From Prochilodus magdalenae (Eukaryota > Chordata > Actinopteri > Characiformes > Prochilodontidae): 64,000 nt of DNA. The notes beneath the pieces are model-generated. The model made no database searches and had not been told where the DNA came from. It saw nothing but the letters and a program-made list of their open reading frames with translations. A program made the translations under genes and the position numbers. Shown here piece after piece: positions 1 through 32,029 of the stretch. The DNA lies in assembly GCA_024036415.1 (NCBI GenBank), contig JAMWET010000950.1, positions 167,001 to 231,000 of the forward strand, in the 5' to 3' direction. The stretch's first letter is position 1; every line of letters starts with the position of its first letter.

Positions 1-11
1 TGCCCAGATAC

Positions 12-111
12 CTGCAGTGAGATCCTGTAGTCCGTCCCAGGTTTGAAGCGATTCACATCCAGCTTCCAAAGCTCGTTGATGATGTCAGACAGCGCCTGGT
101 TTACAGTTTGG
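12..111 (-). CDS. EndoU-family endoribonuclease, N-terminal exon (gene runs off the left edge)
   Basis: This exon encodes 33 residues that match the start of the EndoU domain: an L-S-D-I-I-N-E-L-W-K-L-D-V-N-R segment followed by K-P-G-T-D-Y-R-I-S-L-Q. That is the family signature elW..D.NR..pG.DY...lq. EndoU enzymes cut single-stranded RNA at uridines in a metal-dependent reaction. The catalytic His/His/Lys residues lie in the C-terminal half and are outside this window. The acceptor (CAG at 112-114) and donor (GT at 10-11) are canonical, and the exon begins with the third base of a codon. The next exon upstream in transcription ends at 388. Which EndoU paralogue this is cannot be decided from one exon. 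Confidence 0.8.
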
Positions 112-387
112 CTGAAAATTGGCACAAGTTCGTTTTAGAGAGCTGCTTGTATCCACGATCTGAACACTGTGTGTGGAACAAGTGAGAAATACTCACCTTG
201 CAGCATCAGTGCATGCAAACAGAGCCAGGAGCAGGACGAAACAGCCACAGACACGCCTGATAGTCAAAGACAAAAACCCTGAACTTAAAACTTCCCAGCA
301 CCACAGAACTACACAAAGAGAACTCTACTGAAAAGCAAGTCTCGGTTAGAGGTGTAGGAGGATCAGACCTCTTTAAAGCTTCCTTAC

Positions 388-470
388 CTGCTGAATTCAC
401 CAGCTCCTTGTTCGAGTGGTGTGCCAGATGTAACGGAACTGGAAAACTCGAACAAGGAGCTGGAGACTTC
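388..470 (-). other. Probable first exon of the EndoU-like gene (upper limit unknown)
   Basis: A strong donor on the minus strand (GCAG then GTAAGG, boundary at 388) precedes the EndoU exon and has the phase needed to join it. The reading frame is open through the exon, but no convincing start codon was found, so the exon may be partly or wholly 5'UTR. It contains a perfect inverted repeat (400-463). The upper boundary of 470 is nominal. Confidence 0.45.
400..463. repeat. Perfect 17-bp inverted repeat with a 30-nt loop
   Basis: CCAGCTCCTTGTTCGAG at 400-416 is followed by its exact reverse complement at 447-463. In RNA of either strand it would fold into a 17-bp hairpin. It lies in the probable first exon of the EndoU-like gene, a few bases upstream of the splice donor. 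Confidence 0.9.
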
Positions 471-929
471 AGCCTCGCTAAACGAGACCCGTTAGTCCGC
501 TGTTCCCAAACTAGTTCACAGCCTGTACAACGACCCTTAGACAGTATTCAATGTTACACGCACCCGGCAGCCATCGCGATGTGGTTCCTCGCTACTGCCT
601 GTACTGTTGCAGTTAGAAAAGTGGAGAGAGAGAAACAGAGAGTGATAGGGAGAAAGATTGGAGGAGGGGGGTGTTAGTCAGTCCTTCCCTTACACTCCGT
701 CATATAAACACACCCAAATGGCTGCCGCTCTACACCGCCCTTAACACAGACTCAGCCTCCAGGTGTACAAACCGCGCTAAACAGCAGTTAGCATTGGTTT
801 TGGTAGCCCAGTTAAATGCGACTTTTAATCAGATTCAGTTCAGTTTCTGCTCAAAGCCCGCAGCTTTCCGGTTACACGCTGGAAATGCACTAACCCCCGG
901 GGGTTTACAGCCCAGGACATAAACAAAGC

Positions 930-1046
930 TTCGGACCAAAGAGCGCACAATTCTGTCAGCCAATCAGCAACAGCAGGCGTTCATGCTCGCGCACCGAAGG
1001 GGCGGGGCTACGCTGCTGGCTCCACACACCGTATGAAGACGGAGAG
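930..1046. promoter_or_regulatory. GC-box/CCAAT promoter region, possibly bidirectional
   Basis: A CCAAT box at 960-964 and a GC box (GGGGCGGGGC) at 999-1008 lie in a CpG-containing stretch. The region is upstream of the minus-strand EndoU-like gene and just upstream of a plus-strand ATG at 1047, so it could drive transcripts in both directions. No transcription start can be read from the sequence. Confidence 0.4.
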
Positions 1047-1166
1047 ATGGCTGACCGACGACCATCTGAATCTGTAGATGAGCTATTCAGAAAGAATCTG
1101 GTAGTTCAGGCAAGGGGCGAAGCACAGTTAGTCGTTTCAACAGTGAAGAAATCGCAGAGAGGCTGA
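1047..1166 (+). other. Candidate small ORF or first coding exon on the plus strand
   Basis: An ATG 39 bases after a GC box opens a 39-codon frame beginning M-A-D-R-R-P-S-E-S-V-D-E-L. The opening looks like a genuine N-terminus, but the protein is not recognised and no following exon was found before the ppfibp1 3' end. It could be the first exon of a plus-strand transcript, a short non-coding RNA, or chance. Confidence 0.2.
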
Positions 1167-1169
1167 AGT

Positions 1170-3740
1170 CAGCTTTTCTTATTAGCCGGCCTCTTTTCCA
1201 AAAGTTCTCACCTTAACTGGTGCTGCAGCTACATTCTGCAGGTTGTATCAATTCTGGAATATTTACAAGGTGTTATCTCTTAAATAAAACATTTACCTGG
1301 ACAGTTTAGCATAAAATATTTCTAAGACAGTTATTTTGGTTATCCTAATGGGTAAATGTTATATTCATGTATGTAAACTTAAAGGCGTCACTCCATCATT
1401 TCCCTTTTTATGAATGATTTTGCTGGATATTTTAGCTCAACAAAATCTCTGAGGGTTATCAATAACAATATTTTCAAATGGTTTACAAATATGTCCAATC
1501 TTCTGGATGTTTGATGTTAATAGCTCTGTTATTTATAGTTAAACTCATTAAAACTATGATCCCCCGTGCCTTTTTCCTTTAATGCCTTTATTTGTGTTGT
1601 TTGTACCTGTTCTGTGTATGTTATTGTGAGTTATTGTTCTTAGATCATGTAAACATCACAATCATTTCATATTTATTACATATTTGGCTTCTTTCCTGTT
1701 GTAAAGCTGCGGCGTGTAGAGCTGTAATGAACTGTTTGTTGTTGAAGCTTTGTGGATTTGTTCCTGTTAGCATGTTAGCATCTGTGCGCTAACATTAGCT
1801 TAGCTTACATTGCACTCGCTTCATGGCGTACAGCTTTGGCAGAGGCTAAAGATACAGAACTACAGAAGCGACCTCTGACCACAGAGACCTAAAGGCAGGT
1901 TTAGCAGTGCTGCACCGATGTTTGCGTTGGAAATACGCAGCTGTGAATTTCGGGGGCGGAGCTTAAAGGGACACTGATGACGTAGTATAGGAACTACTTT
2001 TCCTTCCACCTTCTTCTGCTGTTCCCAACACAGTAGATTAATAAAAAGCCACTTTAAATGTAATGTAATCTCCTAATAAGATTTATTTTCCATTAGATAT
2101 ATGATAAATGTAAATATCCAGATATTAATAATAGGAAAACAGTTTTCAGATTTTTTATACTGAATTCTTTGTTAACATGAAAAACGTACTAGTTTAACTT
2201 CAACATATGATTTGAACACTGAATGAATTTGTGTTAAGTGGTATTGTTAAAAAGGAAGCAAAGAGAGAACTCTGATTTCTGAAAGTTTATTTAATAGTAA
2301 TTTCAGACCTCTGATATAATTTTCTTCACATTTATCATGTATCATCGCTGAAAACCACAAGCTTTAAAGTATCAGAATGGGTTTTAGGATATTAGACTTG
2401 GTATTGGTAATGGACCAAATGGAAACTCTGTGGTATCATCCATTCCTCATTCACTGTACAGGAATACTGTACTCGCACTTCAAGAGGCATTATTGCTTAT
2501 AACTTGGATTTAAAGTAGCAGTGTGTCAGACTTTTATTACTTAAACATTCCAAAATGAACTAAAATGATCAATCAAAGGGAGGGAATAACGGTTTTGATG
2601 CTGTGTCAGAGTTGATATAGATATCTATGAAAGTTTGCATGTTAATCAGCTAGGCCTGCCCTGTCGGATCTCATAATTCCACTTTCTACTTCAAGAAGTG
2701 ATGGTGAGTTACTGTAACACTGAGTCCTATCAGTTCAGCATGAGAGGATGAGCTGTAGCACCGTCCTGAAAGTGTTTTCCGTCCTCTTATTATTTATTGT
2801 TTAAGGTCCTACTCCTGGATAGATCATTTAAGGATAGGTAGAAAATGAAAGAAAGTCTGCAGCAGCAGACTCTGTGACTTCTCATCAAAAAAGGCTGGAG
2901 TGTTCCAGAATGGACAGTGAGTGGACAAGGGGCTTTAAACCTCTAGCAGCACTGCTGTCTGATCAACTCGTACCAGCACACACCACCATCATGTCAGTCA
3001 CTGCACAGCTGAGAATGATCCACCACCCAAATACTATATATATAAACAGTGCAAAATGATCAGTTTCTGGCTTTGTGTTTGACCAAAATGAGCGGTTCTG
3101 GAAACATGTCTCCCAAATTCCAGATCAAATCTTGTATTTTAGATTTGTTTATTTAGAAAATCCCTAATGAAGTCTCCAGAAGCCTGTTTTTTGAACCTAT
3201 GTTGGCTGTGCATTTTACCCCAGCCACTACTCGCCAGTCTTTCTGTAGGTCACTTGAGGTCATCTTACTGTGATTAAGTAATATTTGAATGAGGTGGCGC
3301 TCGTCACGGCCAGTAGAGCGTGGTTTTCTCTCTCTGTCAGTCCGTAGCTGTGTTGTCCTGTGTGTTTGCTGCTTGACAATGTTCTAGAACTAGATGGTTG
3401 TCTGATGAATAAAAGTATAAAGGTGGGATAGCAAGTTAAGCAGATGTACCATAGGCTGTAATTAAATAACTACAATGTGCACCTGTACCGATAGTGGAGC
3501 TGATTAAATGGAGTGTGCAAGGCAATTTAGAGCTCAGTAAGTGTAGTATGCCCAACACTGTCATTCCAGTGCATTTGTCGGAGGGTGAGTTCAGAAAGAA
3601 CAGTTTTAAATTACATTTTAGCATCTTACCAAGGAATGCCTGTTCTGAGAGCAATACGGCAACAATAGAAAGAGTTATACTGGGTTCATCTTTCACTTCT
3701 ATTTTTGAAAAGAAAAAGCACTCACCGAACCAACAAAACG
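1170..3740. other. Intergenic region between the EndoU-like gene and the ppfibp1 3' end
   Basis: AT-rich sequence with no recognisable exon, RNA gene or repeat. The short open frames here have no family resemblance and unremarkable composition. Confidence 0.6.
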
Positions 3741-4978
3741 AGACTGTGTGCTGTACTTATTTTATTGATCTTATAAAAATGAGCACAGGTTGACATGACA
3801 CAATACACAACTGAAATGATTATGGGAGGCACCATAAAGAAAACGCTGCACTAATGAAAAGCACAGATTTGTATATTTTCGCTGTCTAAAGAAAAATATC
3901 TCCATTTTGTTATGAATGTCACAGCTGCCTGTAATACTTTGTGTGAAAACTTTAATGAAGAATGGACCAACAAAAATACTCCAAAATTGCCTGGAATAAA
4001 ATAACAGCTTACGTTAGCTTATACGGAAAGATACTGGAGATGCTTGTTTTTCTTTGGACAGCAATACGTCAGTTGGTGTACAATATTTCTGAAATGAGAG
4101 GCTTAAATAACATGCAATGACATTTCTTTACAAATAGGCCATTGAAATGCATTATACAGAGTTGTGTCATAGTGTTAAATACATTGCGTGCAAATACATG
4201 CATCAATGAACATACACAGAAATCTGGGACAGATGGTACAGATCAATACATCTTTTTGTAAAAAGAATACAAATATATCCACTGTTGGCATTGAGTGAAC
4301 CGGAAATCCTTAGTGGGAGTGTTCAATGTTTTGAAAGATGGCAGTTATTTTCTGTAATCCAATTTCTTTATCTAATTTCCTAAAATAGCTCTATGATTCA
4401 GAGAGGACTCAGAAAGTGTCATTGTGCTCTGTTTGCTATCATTAAAAAACAAGGACAATAAAGGACAGAGTAGCGTTAGGCCTGTAGAAAGAAAGAAAAA
4501 GTGTGCACAAGTCTCCAGTGACCAGCTGGGAGGCAAACTACAGTAGGACTGCCACTTATTCCCTTTAACAATTCATAAGAAACCTGCATTCTAAGCACAA
4601 CTACTGCATAACCAAATAATTTAAATCAAATGATGGGACAATCTTTAAATGCTTGCATCTGCTCCTGGGGACATTTTCACAACCTCTACACGGGATGGCG
4701 TACATAGGAAAGACACCTACTCTGAGAGCACTGTAATGCATGGCAAATACTGTAATGTGGTTCTTCTAGAGGAGTTTACATGAGCCATGTAGACTGATAA
4801 GGTATGGATGGCAACATGTGCCAGAGAGAGCAAGAGACAGAGAGAGACAGAGGGAGACAGAGGGAGACAGAGGGAGACAGAGGGAGACAGAGAGTGGTGC
4901 AGACGGGCGCAGAGGGGTTGGCACAGTCAGTTCCGATCACAGCAGCAGCACTATGGACAGGCGAGCCTAGAAGCGCCC
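3741..4978 (-). other. ppfibp1: ppfibp1 3'UTR with polyadenylation signal
   Basis: About 1.2 kb follows the ppfibp1 stop codon without a further coding match. TTTATT on the plus strand at 3761-3766 is an AATAAA signal on the minus strand, so cleavage is expected near 3740. The UTR carries the GGGAGACAGA minisatellite at 4838-4893. The end point is inferred from the signal alone. Confidence 0.5.
4838..4893. repeat. 10-bp minisatellite (AGGGAGACAG-type) in the ppfibp1 3'UTR
   Basis: A GAGACAGAGA stretch is followed by several near-identical AGGGAGACAG units. In the minus-strand mRNA it reads as a CU-rich tract, which accounts for the overlapping Glu/Arg-rich and Ser/Leu-rich open frames. Confidence 0.8.
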
Positions 4979-24053
<19,075 letters not shown>

Positions 24054-24699
24054 CTTGAATGTACTGAATGGAAAAAAACATGAACAATACAAATAATATG
24101 AAAACATAAACGAGTATACATTAACATGTGTACACATGCATCATCATCAAATCACGCTCTCATTAGTATGCTTGTCAACTAGGATCCTGCCATGACAGGC
24201 CTGTATAATCAACTGCACAGGACTGAGACGCCCTTGCTTGCTGTGTTCCTGCTTTAGTGTCCAAGAGCACAATAAATCTTTTGGGAGAAAGGCTGGATAA
24301 TTCTGAGCTTGTCTGCTGTTCCTTGGGTTACCCAGTTAGGATACGAGCACTGGCCATAGATGTGAAAGAATAATTGAGCCATTTACCTCTATTACTGGCA
24401 CAGTTTTCAGGCTGCTGCTTGGGACACAGGGCACTCTGTTGAGGGACCAGCGGAGGCACACAGTGACGCTCTTTTGAAGCACCACCCAAGAACACAGCAG
24501 CGGCTTTCTCTCTGTCTCACTCCTCTGAACAAACAAATGAAGAGCAACCCTGTCATGTTCTCCAAAGTACATCCACTCCACCAATGTGGATCACTTTCTG
24601 GGCTAAAACATGCCCCATATCTGAATTGTGAAACAGACAACCTCAAGGTTTGTTGTGCTGTACTTAAGTTTCCTTTTTAGAAACCTCTGCCAGCTGAAA

Positions 24700-25160
24700 C
24701 TTTGGGGTCACTAGAGCACTGTGTAATACCCAGCACCGCACCCTTCATTTATTTTAATTCTAGTCAAAATGGTCATTAAGTACAAGTTGTTAGGTATTTA
24801 ATGTTTCCACTCTCTGCCTTTATTACTGCTTCCATTCTGGCATTCCCCTTGCGTTCTGTTTTACAAAGACACCACCAAAGTTCAGTCTCAGTAGTTAGCA
24901 TTTTCTAAATTCTCATAATCTGAATTATCTCACACATACTCAGCAATGTTGGGGACAGTTCATTGTTCTGATAATACCAGCAGCTCCATTTGATTTGTCA
25001 GTGTTCTTCTATTGTCATTAATGGCTTCTTTACAGTTACCCATCCTTTAAGACCTTCGTCACTGAGTTGTCTTCTCAAGGTGTCTCCTCTTTCCCAAACA
25101 TTTTGATGATTTTCTATTATTTACCAAGGCTCGTATCTCTTCAGAAAATATATGAATTGG
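24700..25160. repeat. Diverged interspersed repeat, copy B
   Basis: It shares GTCAAAATGGTCATTAAG with copy A (7030-7510) and a TTCAGTCTCAGTAGTT segment with copy C (38960-39500). Several hundred bases align in the same orientation with heavy divergence. Confidence 0.6.
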
Positions 25161-27528
25161 TACTTAATAAAATAAACGGTGCGCTCCGATGCTTGCACAG
25201 TACTGCTATTAGCTAATGCTAATGTATACCTACTACCCGTGTAACCACAGTAAAGCACAATACAGGCTTTAGTCTAAGGTCTTCTACACAGTTCTCAGGC
25301 TCCATCAGACAGTCCACATTTTTTTTCACTTTTCTGCATTGTCTGTTTGTTTACAGCTAAAATGTGTACTGTGTCTGGGGAAAGGGGTTGGAAGACCTCT
25401 GCTCTGGACTGTTATTCTCCACAACACATTCACTTGTGATTTTCCAGGTTGGAGAAACTGTTTAATCACCCAGCTGAATGGCGAGTTTTATTTAAACAGC
25501 TGGTCTAACACACTGGTGACACCCAGCATTCAGGCGGCGGTTTTCACTTTTATGCTCTTGATGTTTTATAGAAACCACCCACAAACACACACCGCATGGA
25601 GGACAAAAAACCTGTGCTACAGTATGTGTAAACCAACACCCCATTTTAATCTACTACTTTAACACCCGTTACAGTGGCTTGGAAACTCCTAGGTAGATCA
25701 ATGATTTAAACATTTAGGGAATCCACTGGAGGGACCACATCTCTGCTTTACAACAGCTACAAACTTAGAGTAGTACCTACGATCCCACTGCAATCTCCAA
25801 ATGACATGGCAAATGCAGGTTTGGGTTAATTACTACGTTGCTGGCATTCCACTAAAAGGAGAGGAAACTTTAAGCATTAATTTGTAAAGAGACCAATTCT
25901 GTCAAGCCTGTCTGGCTTATCTGGGCTAGTGGGTTTGACAGAAATCCTTTCAAGCAGTGTCTTATTTTATAAAATCCCTTTATCTTCGAATAACGTAAAG
26001 CCACAGCGCGTTCTGCATTTGTAAACGTCCTGGTTTTGCAGCAGTCACACTACTGTCAAATGAAATGGGATTCAAAGGCCTTTCTGCACCACAGGCAAAA
26101 CAGTACACAACCAAAAACCTTTCAGGCATGCCAGCAGTGCTCAATACGGCCTTAGATCACTCACATTTCATCTGAAATGCAATTCGTCACATTCTAATAC
26201 ACATAGTCATCAGTACAAGGTTGGACTAGACTTTTTGAAGCAGCAGTTTTGCCTTGACATGTTGGATTAATTAACCAGCACAGGGACAGACAGGGAGTAT
26301 GAAGTCATTCCTGAGGATCAGACAACCACAAAGATGTGATGAAAAGGTTTTGATTCACGTGGGTCATACATGCTATCAATCAGACAACACAGGGAAACTG
26401 GTCCAGATGTCACTGAGGAAGCCTTAAACAATCTGAACTGAAATCGATGTTACTGCATCCTGGCATGAAAGTGGAATTAGTCTAGAAGATTAGCTTGTGT
26501 TGTCTCCTCAGCCCACAGTAAGCTGCCATAGCCTAAACAATGTTCAGAGGCCATGAAATCTTCAAGGTTAGGGCAAACATGCTGTTGGTGATTACTGGGT
26601 TCTCAATGAAAGGACAGTGCTGCACTATGGCTGCTGATCTGCTCTTCAAGGAGTGTTGAACTATCTACTGAGACCAAACACCTACGTGAATGCATACCGA
26701 GAACATTTCAGGGAGCCTTTTATTATGGCCAAAAATCAGGAATGTTTCCAACCCTAACCTCTATAGGTCAATAACTAGCAAGACATTTACAACACATTCT
26801 AGAGATTTAGTATTTGCTAGGCCTGTCACATTTACTACATAATCACAGACTGCAATTGGTTCCCACAGTCATTATGATTTTACAGTCATGTGCAACAAAC
26901 AATGCAACTGCACTTTCATTCACAGGGTACAGGCAAATCCATGTAGATGAAAGGAGCAGCTCCTTTATGAGTATTTCAAAGACAAGAAATATTTAAATTT
27001 CAGACTTGATGCTGTAACACCTTCTGGGGGCGGTAACGGGTCAGGTTCAGTGGTAATGTTTGTTTATTCAAGGCCAAGTTGTGCCTGTGGTTAGTTGGGA
27101 AGCCTCAAGTCCAGACAGGTGGAAGAAATGTAGCTTAATTAGGTAAAATAATTTAAGTTCCCCAAATGATAAATGGCATCCTTGAGAGTTTGCTGCCAGA
27201 GAGCTTAGTCAAGGCTTTATTACTGACGATCTGAGCATGTAAGCAAAGTATTCATCACATCTTCTTCATTATTGGGCATTAGGAATAATAATGTGATTTC
27301 TTTCACATTCAATAAAAACTTATGTAACCAGTGAAGCTTTTACTAACCACAGTTAATTCACTGGTAGTAGACTTTTTTTTTTTTTAAATGGACATTTCTA
27401 GAATTGAGTTTGAACAAGTAATTCTGCATAGTCTAATGTTTTATGTCAGTCCTAGAAACCTAGTGTTCACCAGTAAAAGCTAGCGTCTTTGGAAAGACTC
27501 ATGGTTTACAATCACACAAGCATGCGCT

Positions 27529-27568
27529 CTCTCTCTCTCTCTCGCTCCCTCTCTCTCTCTCTCTCTCT
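27529..27568. repeat. (CT)n microsatellite, imperfect
   Basis: CT repeats interrupted by CGCTCC, in ppfibp1 intron 1. Confidence 0.95.
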
Positions 27569-30230
27569 TAGACGCACACAATCATGCTAGTGCACATTGC
27601 TTTGCATTGCAGATTCTTGCAGTGCTGGAATTTCCTCTCGTGGCTGGAACACAATGACTCCCAGCCTGGACAACGATAACACAAGCTCTTTGTGATGCTC
27701 ATCACTCTCACAATCACTGAATAGAACTTACAGAACTCCATGAGATTCTGGAATCACTGCTATGAGCATGTGGGAATATTGTGCATTCCAGATACATGTG
27801 GTCACTGGAATTTAACATCAGAGTGAGGCCAAACACAGGAAAACAAAGAATTTGAGCAGACCGTAGACGTATGGTGCAGAAAAATAAGACTGCCTAAAAA
27901 AAAAAAAAATAACTATTTAGTTTTATGGTGTGTGGTAAAGACCGGACAGAATTTCTGCAGAATACAAGGCATTTTTATCACTTCCACAGTGAATAGCAAA
28001 GTGTGGACGTGTGTAAATGGAGAGAGTTCTTTCAGATCTTAAAGACCAACTCCATTAGTGATGCCTTGTATTGCAGCTAATCTTACACCCTTACCAGCTA
28101 CACTAGGCCAATAATTTCCATACTCTTTAATTAAAAGATAACAGAGGCCTCTTACCACTCTAATATTTCCCTCCGATTTGGTCTCCCTGCAAGCAGGCTT
28201 TAGAGCAGTACTCATGCTTTCCTGCATGAACAAGAAAAAGAAAGCTCTAATGGCCTCCGAGAGCCATCAGGCTGGGTGCCTCTGGGCTACACTTCACTGG
28301 CTATGCTGTATTAACTACTGTCCTACTCTGAACCCCAAACTGGCTGACAGAAACAAACCTTCACTGGCACATGCTGGGAAAAAATACCAGCCTTCAGGTC
28401 TTTTGTCTGCATAAGGAAAAAAAAAAAAAGGTCAGTGAGTCCTAGGTCAGCAACCTCACTGTAAGTCATGCATGAGGAGCAGAAACAAGTCAGTCTTTAG
28501 CACATGTTCCACTACACACCTCTCCATGCTGTGGTACAGAGTCCATATTATAATCCCTGCATTAAGAAAGCCAACGTGTCTATACCTCTCCTTACCACAA
28601 ACCAGCACTCAGAAACTTCTTATCAACAAGCTCAAAAATGAGTCATGTGACAAGCGCTCAAATATCAAGTTTTTAATTATAACTCAGGGGGGAAACTGCC
28701 GGGTTATTTTGGTGTAGGCCTGGCGCCACACTTTATAGAGAGAAACATAAGCTCTTCTGATTTTCAGTTTTTAGCACAGTGCACCACTGTAAGCTCAAAG
28801 GGCCAGTGCAATGTTTTTCCAGCCTTGGGATGCAGGTGCCATTACACAGCTCGAGACAGAGTTAAGTAGGGAATGCTGTTTATTTCACACTATAAACCCT
28901 GAACTAGGCTGCTTCCCAAAGAATTACTAGGATATTTGAGAAACAAGCCAATTTATACAGACACCATCAGCTACTCATGGATATTCATCTGATGTTGCTT
29001 AAATAAGGCATAAATAACTGGCTCATACTCCAAACTAGAGTGACAGAAAAGAATCACTTTTCTTCAGACTCTCACAACGGCACGGAAGAGAGACGTCTGC
29101 TTGGCTATCTATAGCACGCCGTAAAAAATAGAGATAAATAAACAAAGTCTTCTCTGCTTAGGCAAACACATCTCTCTTTGCTCATGTACAACGGCAGTTA
29201 AAATAAAAAAAAAAAATAAAAAAAACTACGGTCACTAAATCTGGATCGCTAAATTAGATTTTTTCATATTCCCATGCTTCAGTTTATATGGACACAACAC
29301 ACATGCACACTGTGTACTACAGGTACTGTACATTAGGTACACATAAAACATGATGGGGAAAAAGGTAAAGCTGCAAAAAAGTATGTGTTTGCCTAAAAGG
29401 GATACTTGGATCTGATTTTAAACCACATAATAAATGGTGCTCAAAATAACCTACCCCACATAAATAACAGAAGTGCACAGGCCCAAATGCACTATGAAGT
29501 CACTCTTTGGCACTGCAGCTCTTACACCGTCTGCCTATATGCATAACTGTGTATGGAATAACCCGTCTGTACTGTCTGTTACTGAAAACGAACTGTAGTA
29601 TTAGTGTGGAGTACAAGAACATAAACGATACAGCACAGTACTGCAGCATTATGCATCTAGTATCAATGTTTTGTTACATACATTTAATGTCTGTTTTTTA
29701 TGATAGTGGCTGTCTGCTGAAAAGCATTATCTCATTAGATAAAACTGCTATTCATAAAGTTTCCTCTGGGAACAAAAACTGCAGATAAAAAATTGCAACA
29801 TATACTATGATTATGCCCATGAAGTAGGGGACCTCTACAGGAACAATTTGCAACAGTTCTAACTGTATTTTGGGGCCTACTACAATAGATTTGCTCAATA
29901 TTTCTCCATTACTGTACATCTATATTCATCCTTTACTTAAAACACCCTGTTTGAGCTCCTGTGTTAGTAAGCCCCTCCCCCAGTGAGCCACGAGTGCTCT
30001 GATTGGTCAACTACTATTCTTACAATGAATTCAGTTCTGCCATATCAGTTTAAGCCAGTTGGGATACCTGATCCAGCATCTGCGCATTCGGCATGCCAAA
30101 TTTTCTGGTTAACGGCAAAAAGAACTGTGTTACAAGATCACCGTGTAACAGAGGGGCGTTTCATGCTGCTGAGAAATAGATGTGTACTTGGGCTTTACAG
30201 ACCGTTTACATGCATGAAAATCTAAACCAC

Positions 30231-30290
30231 TGCCCCCTTAGTGTGTATGTGGGTGCTTCACTTTACGGATGGGTTAAATTCGGGAGACAA
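30231..30290. repeat. SINE 3'-part relic
   Basis: The sequence GTGGGTGCTTCACTTTACGG with the following ATGGGTTAAAT matches the tail region of the fuller SINE at 38329-38614. Only about 60 bp remain, without promoter boxes or tail. Confidence 0.7.
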
Positions 30291-31099
30291 CTGACAAACG
30301 GGTCTAATTCTAATTATATCCGATTTCGACAGAATTCAATACCCCAGCTGTCCATATTCTCTATAAGACTCTCTATAAGGAATCCTGCAGACACTTATCC
30401 TGATTATAAAAGTGCCAAGCCAAGTTTCAAGTCTGGATGTAAACCTGTTTTTACACACACATGAACCACATACACACAAAACAAACCAGCCTTGTATTTT
30501 ATCAAGCGCTGCGACAATCAGATTATTTCCAGGGCACCGATTAGACTGACAGTGCTGCACACGACATGCTGACTAACAGCTTCACCACACCGTGTTCCAG
30601 CAGGTAAGTGAACCGCAGACGGCCTGCAGGAACATCTCCACACCCCCACAGCCCCCACAGGGAAACACCGCCTGTTTCCGCCGTGATTACGTGGAAGACA
30701 GGCTACTACACTGCACCAGCACTGCACCCGCTTAATCACCACAACTTCATGACTTCGTCTCCGGTATTCGATGGAGAGAGTAGATTAACCCCGTGTGCAT
30801 CTTCTCTGTCTAAAAATACTTCCTCGGCGGGTAAACCGTTTCTCTGGAATCAGTTGAAGACCCCCGGGCTGAGCAAACACTAGACCTTCATTACTGCCGT
30901 CATAACTAAATAACCCCTACAGATACACGACCTACAGTTCATACCTTAACCAACTTTTCGGCTCAGTAGTACAACAGTGGGCTAATATGAGAAAGTCGCC
31001 TGTGTGCCGAGTGCTCTACACCCTCTGAGGAAGTTTTGAAAGTGGTGTTTGGAGAGCCTCGGCGTGTTTATAAACACAACGACCGAATAAAGATCTTAC

Positions 31100-31250
31100 C
31101 TAAAGCTGAACGCGCCTCCTCAGCGTGAGAGACGAAGCCGTGTGGCGGATCTGGACCTAATATTCGCCTTAATATTGAAGTTTTTCACAAGCCTTGTTCT
31201 GCCAACGACACTTGGTGCTCCCCCTCACCCTGCGCCATGTCGACAGGGAG
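31100..31250 (-). promoter_or_regulatory. ppfibp1: ppfibp1 non-coding first exon and proximal promoter
   Basis: A strong minus-strand donor (CTTTAG then GTAAGATC, boundary at 31100) marks the end of a 5'UTR exon, which would join the ATG exon whose acceptor is at 24064. Upstream in transcription (31250-31290) are a CRE-like TGACTGCGTCAC and a GC box. The start site and upper boundary are not resolved, and 31250 is nominal. Confidence 0.5.
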
Positions 31251-32029
31251 CTGTGGATGTGACTGCGTCACTGGTTGGGAAAAGCCCGCCCCGAATCCAA
31301 AGGGAAAGACAGAAGAGTGGCTGGAGGCATTTCCAGTGGAGCCAAAGTAAAGGAGTAGTTTCAGAGTTTCCGAGTAATGATTTAAGGCTTAAGTTAAAGG
31401 GCGACTACACCGAGTTTCCATAAATGTTACCCAATTAAACAGTGGCGATGTAAACAGAGTCACCCAGAGCGATCTAATGCGAAGTGCTCTGTTTTACAGG
31501 AACTGGCCTGGTTAGAATTGTCACAGAAAATTATAATATGAAATAGTTAGATATTTGCGGCCTGCTGTCTGACTAGTTTGTGAAGTTTTAGCTTAAAGTG
31601 TGTTGTAATCAGTCATTTTAATTAATTCATGGCGGAGGGGTATGTGTGTTGTACGGCTAAATAGTCACCAAAGACTTGTTATTATTTAATATTTATTTTA
31701 TAATAAGTGAACTATTATTAATAAAGATTAATGCCTGTTCAGTCATCACTGCATATGAAACAGGTGCCTTGGAATAGTAAGTAAAATGTTAGACATCTGG
31801 ACCCCTGAGACCACCACCACCAACACTGTAAACAAGTATGAGTCTGTAAGTTTCTCTATAATTTTACATCAAAAGACTTAAATGCATTTGTACATCTCAA
31901 CGACCAGATTATAAAGAACATAGTCTTGAATTCCCCTTAATAGTGTTCATAATTCGGTTTTTATTAGATTGCTAATTAAACAAGTGGCCTTTAAACTAAA
32001 CTCGTTTTCTTCCAGTTTAGCTCGGAGTT

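Larger units (their letters stand above)
24064..31099 (-). other. ppfibp1: ppfibp1 intron 1 (about 7 kb)
   Basis: This intron separates the non-coding first exon from the ATG exon. It holds repeat copy B (24700-25160), a CT microsatellite (27529-27568) and a SINE relic (30231-30290). No other exon or RNA gene was recognised. Confidence 0.7.
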
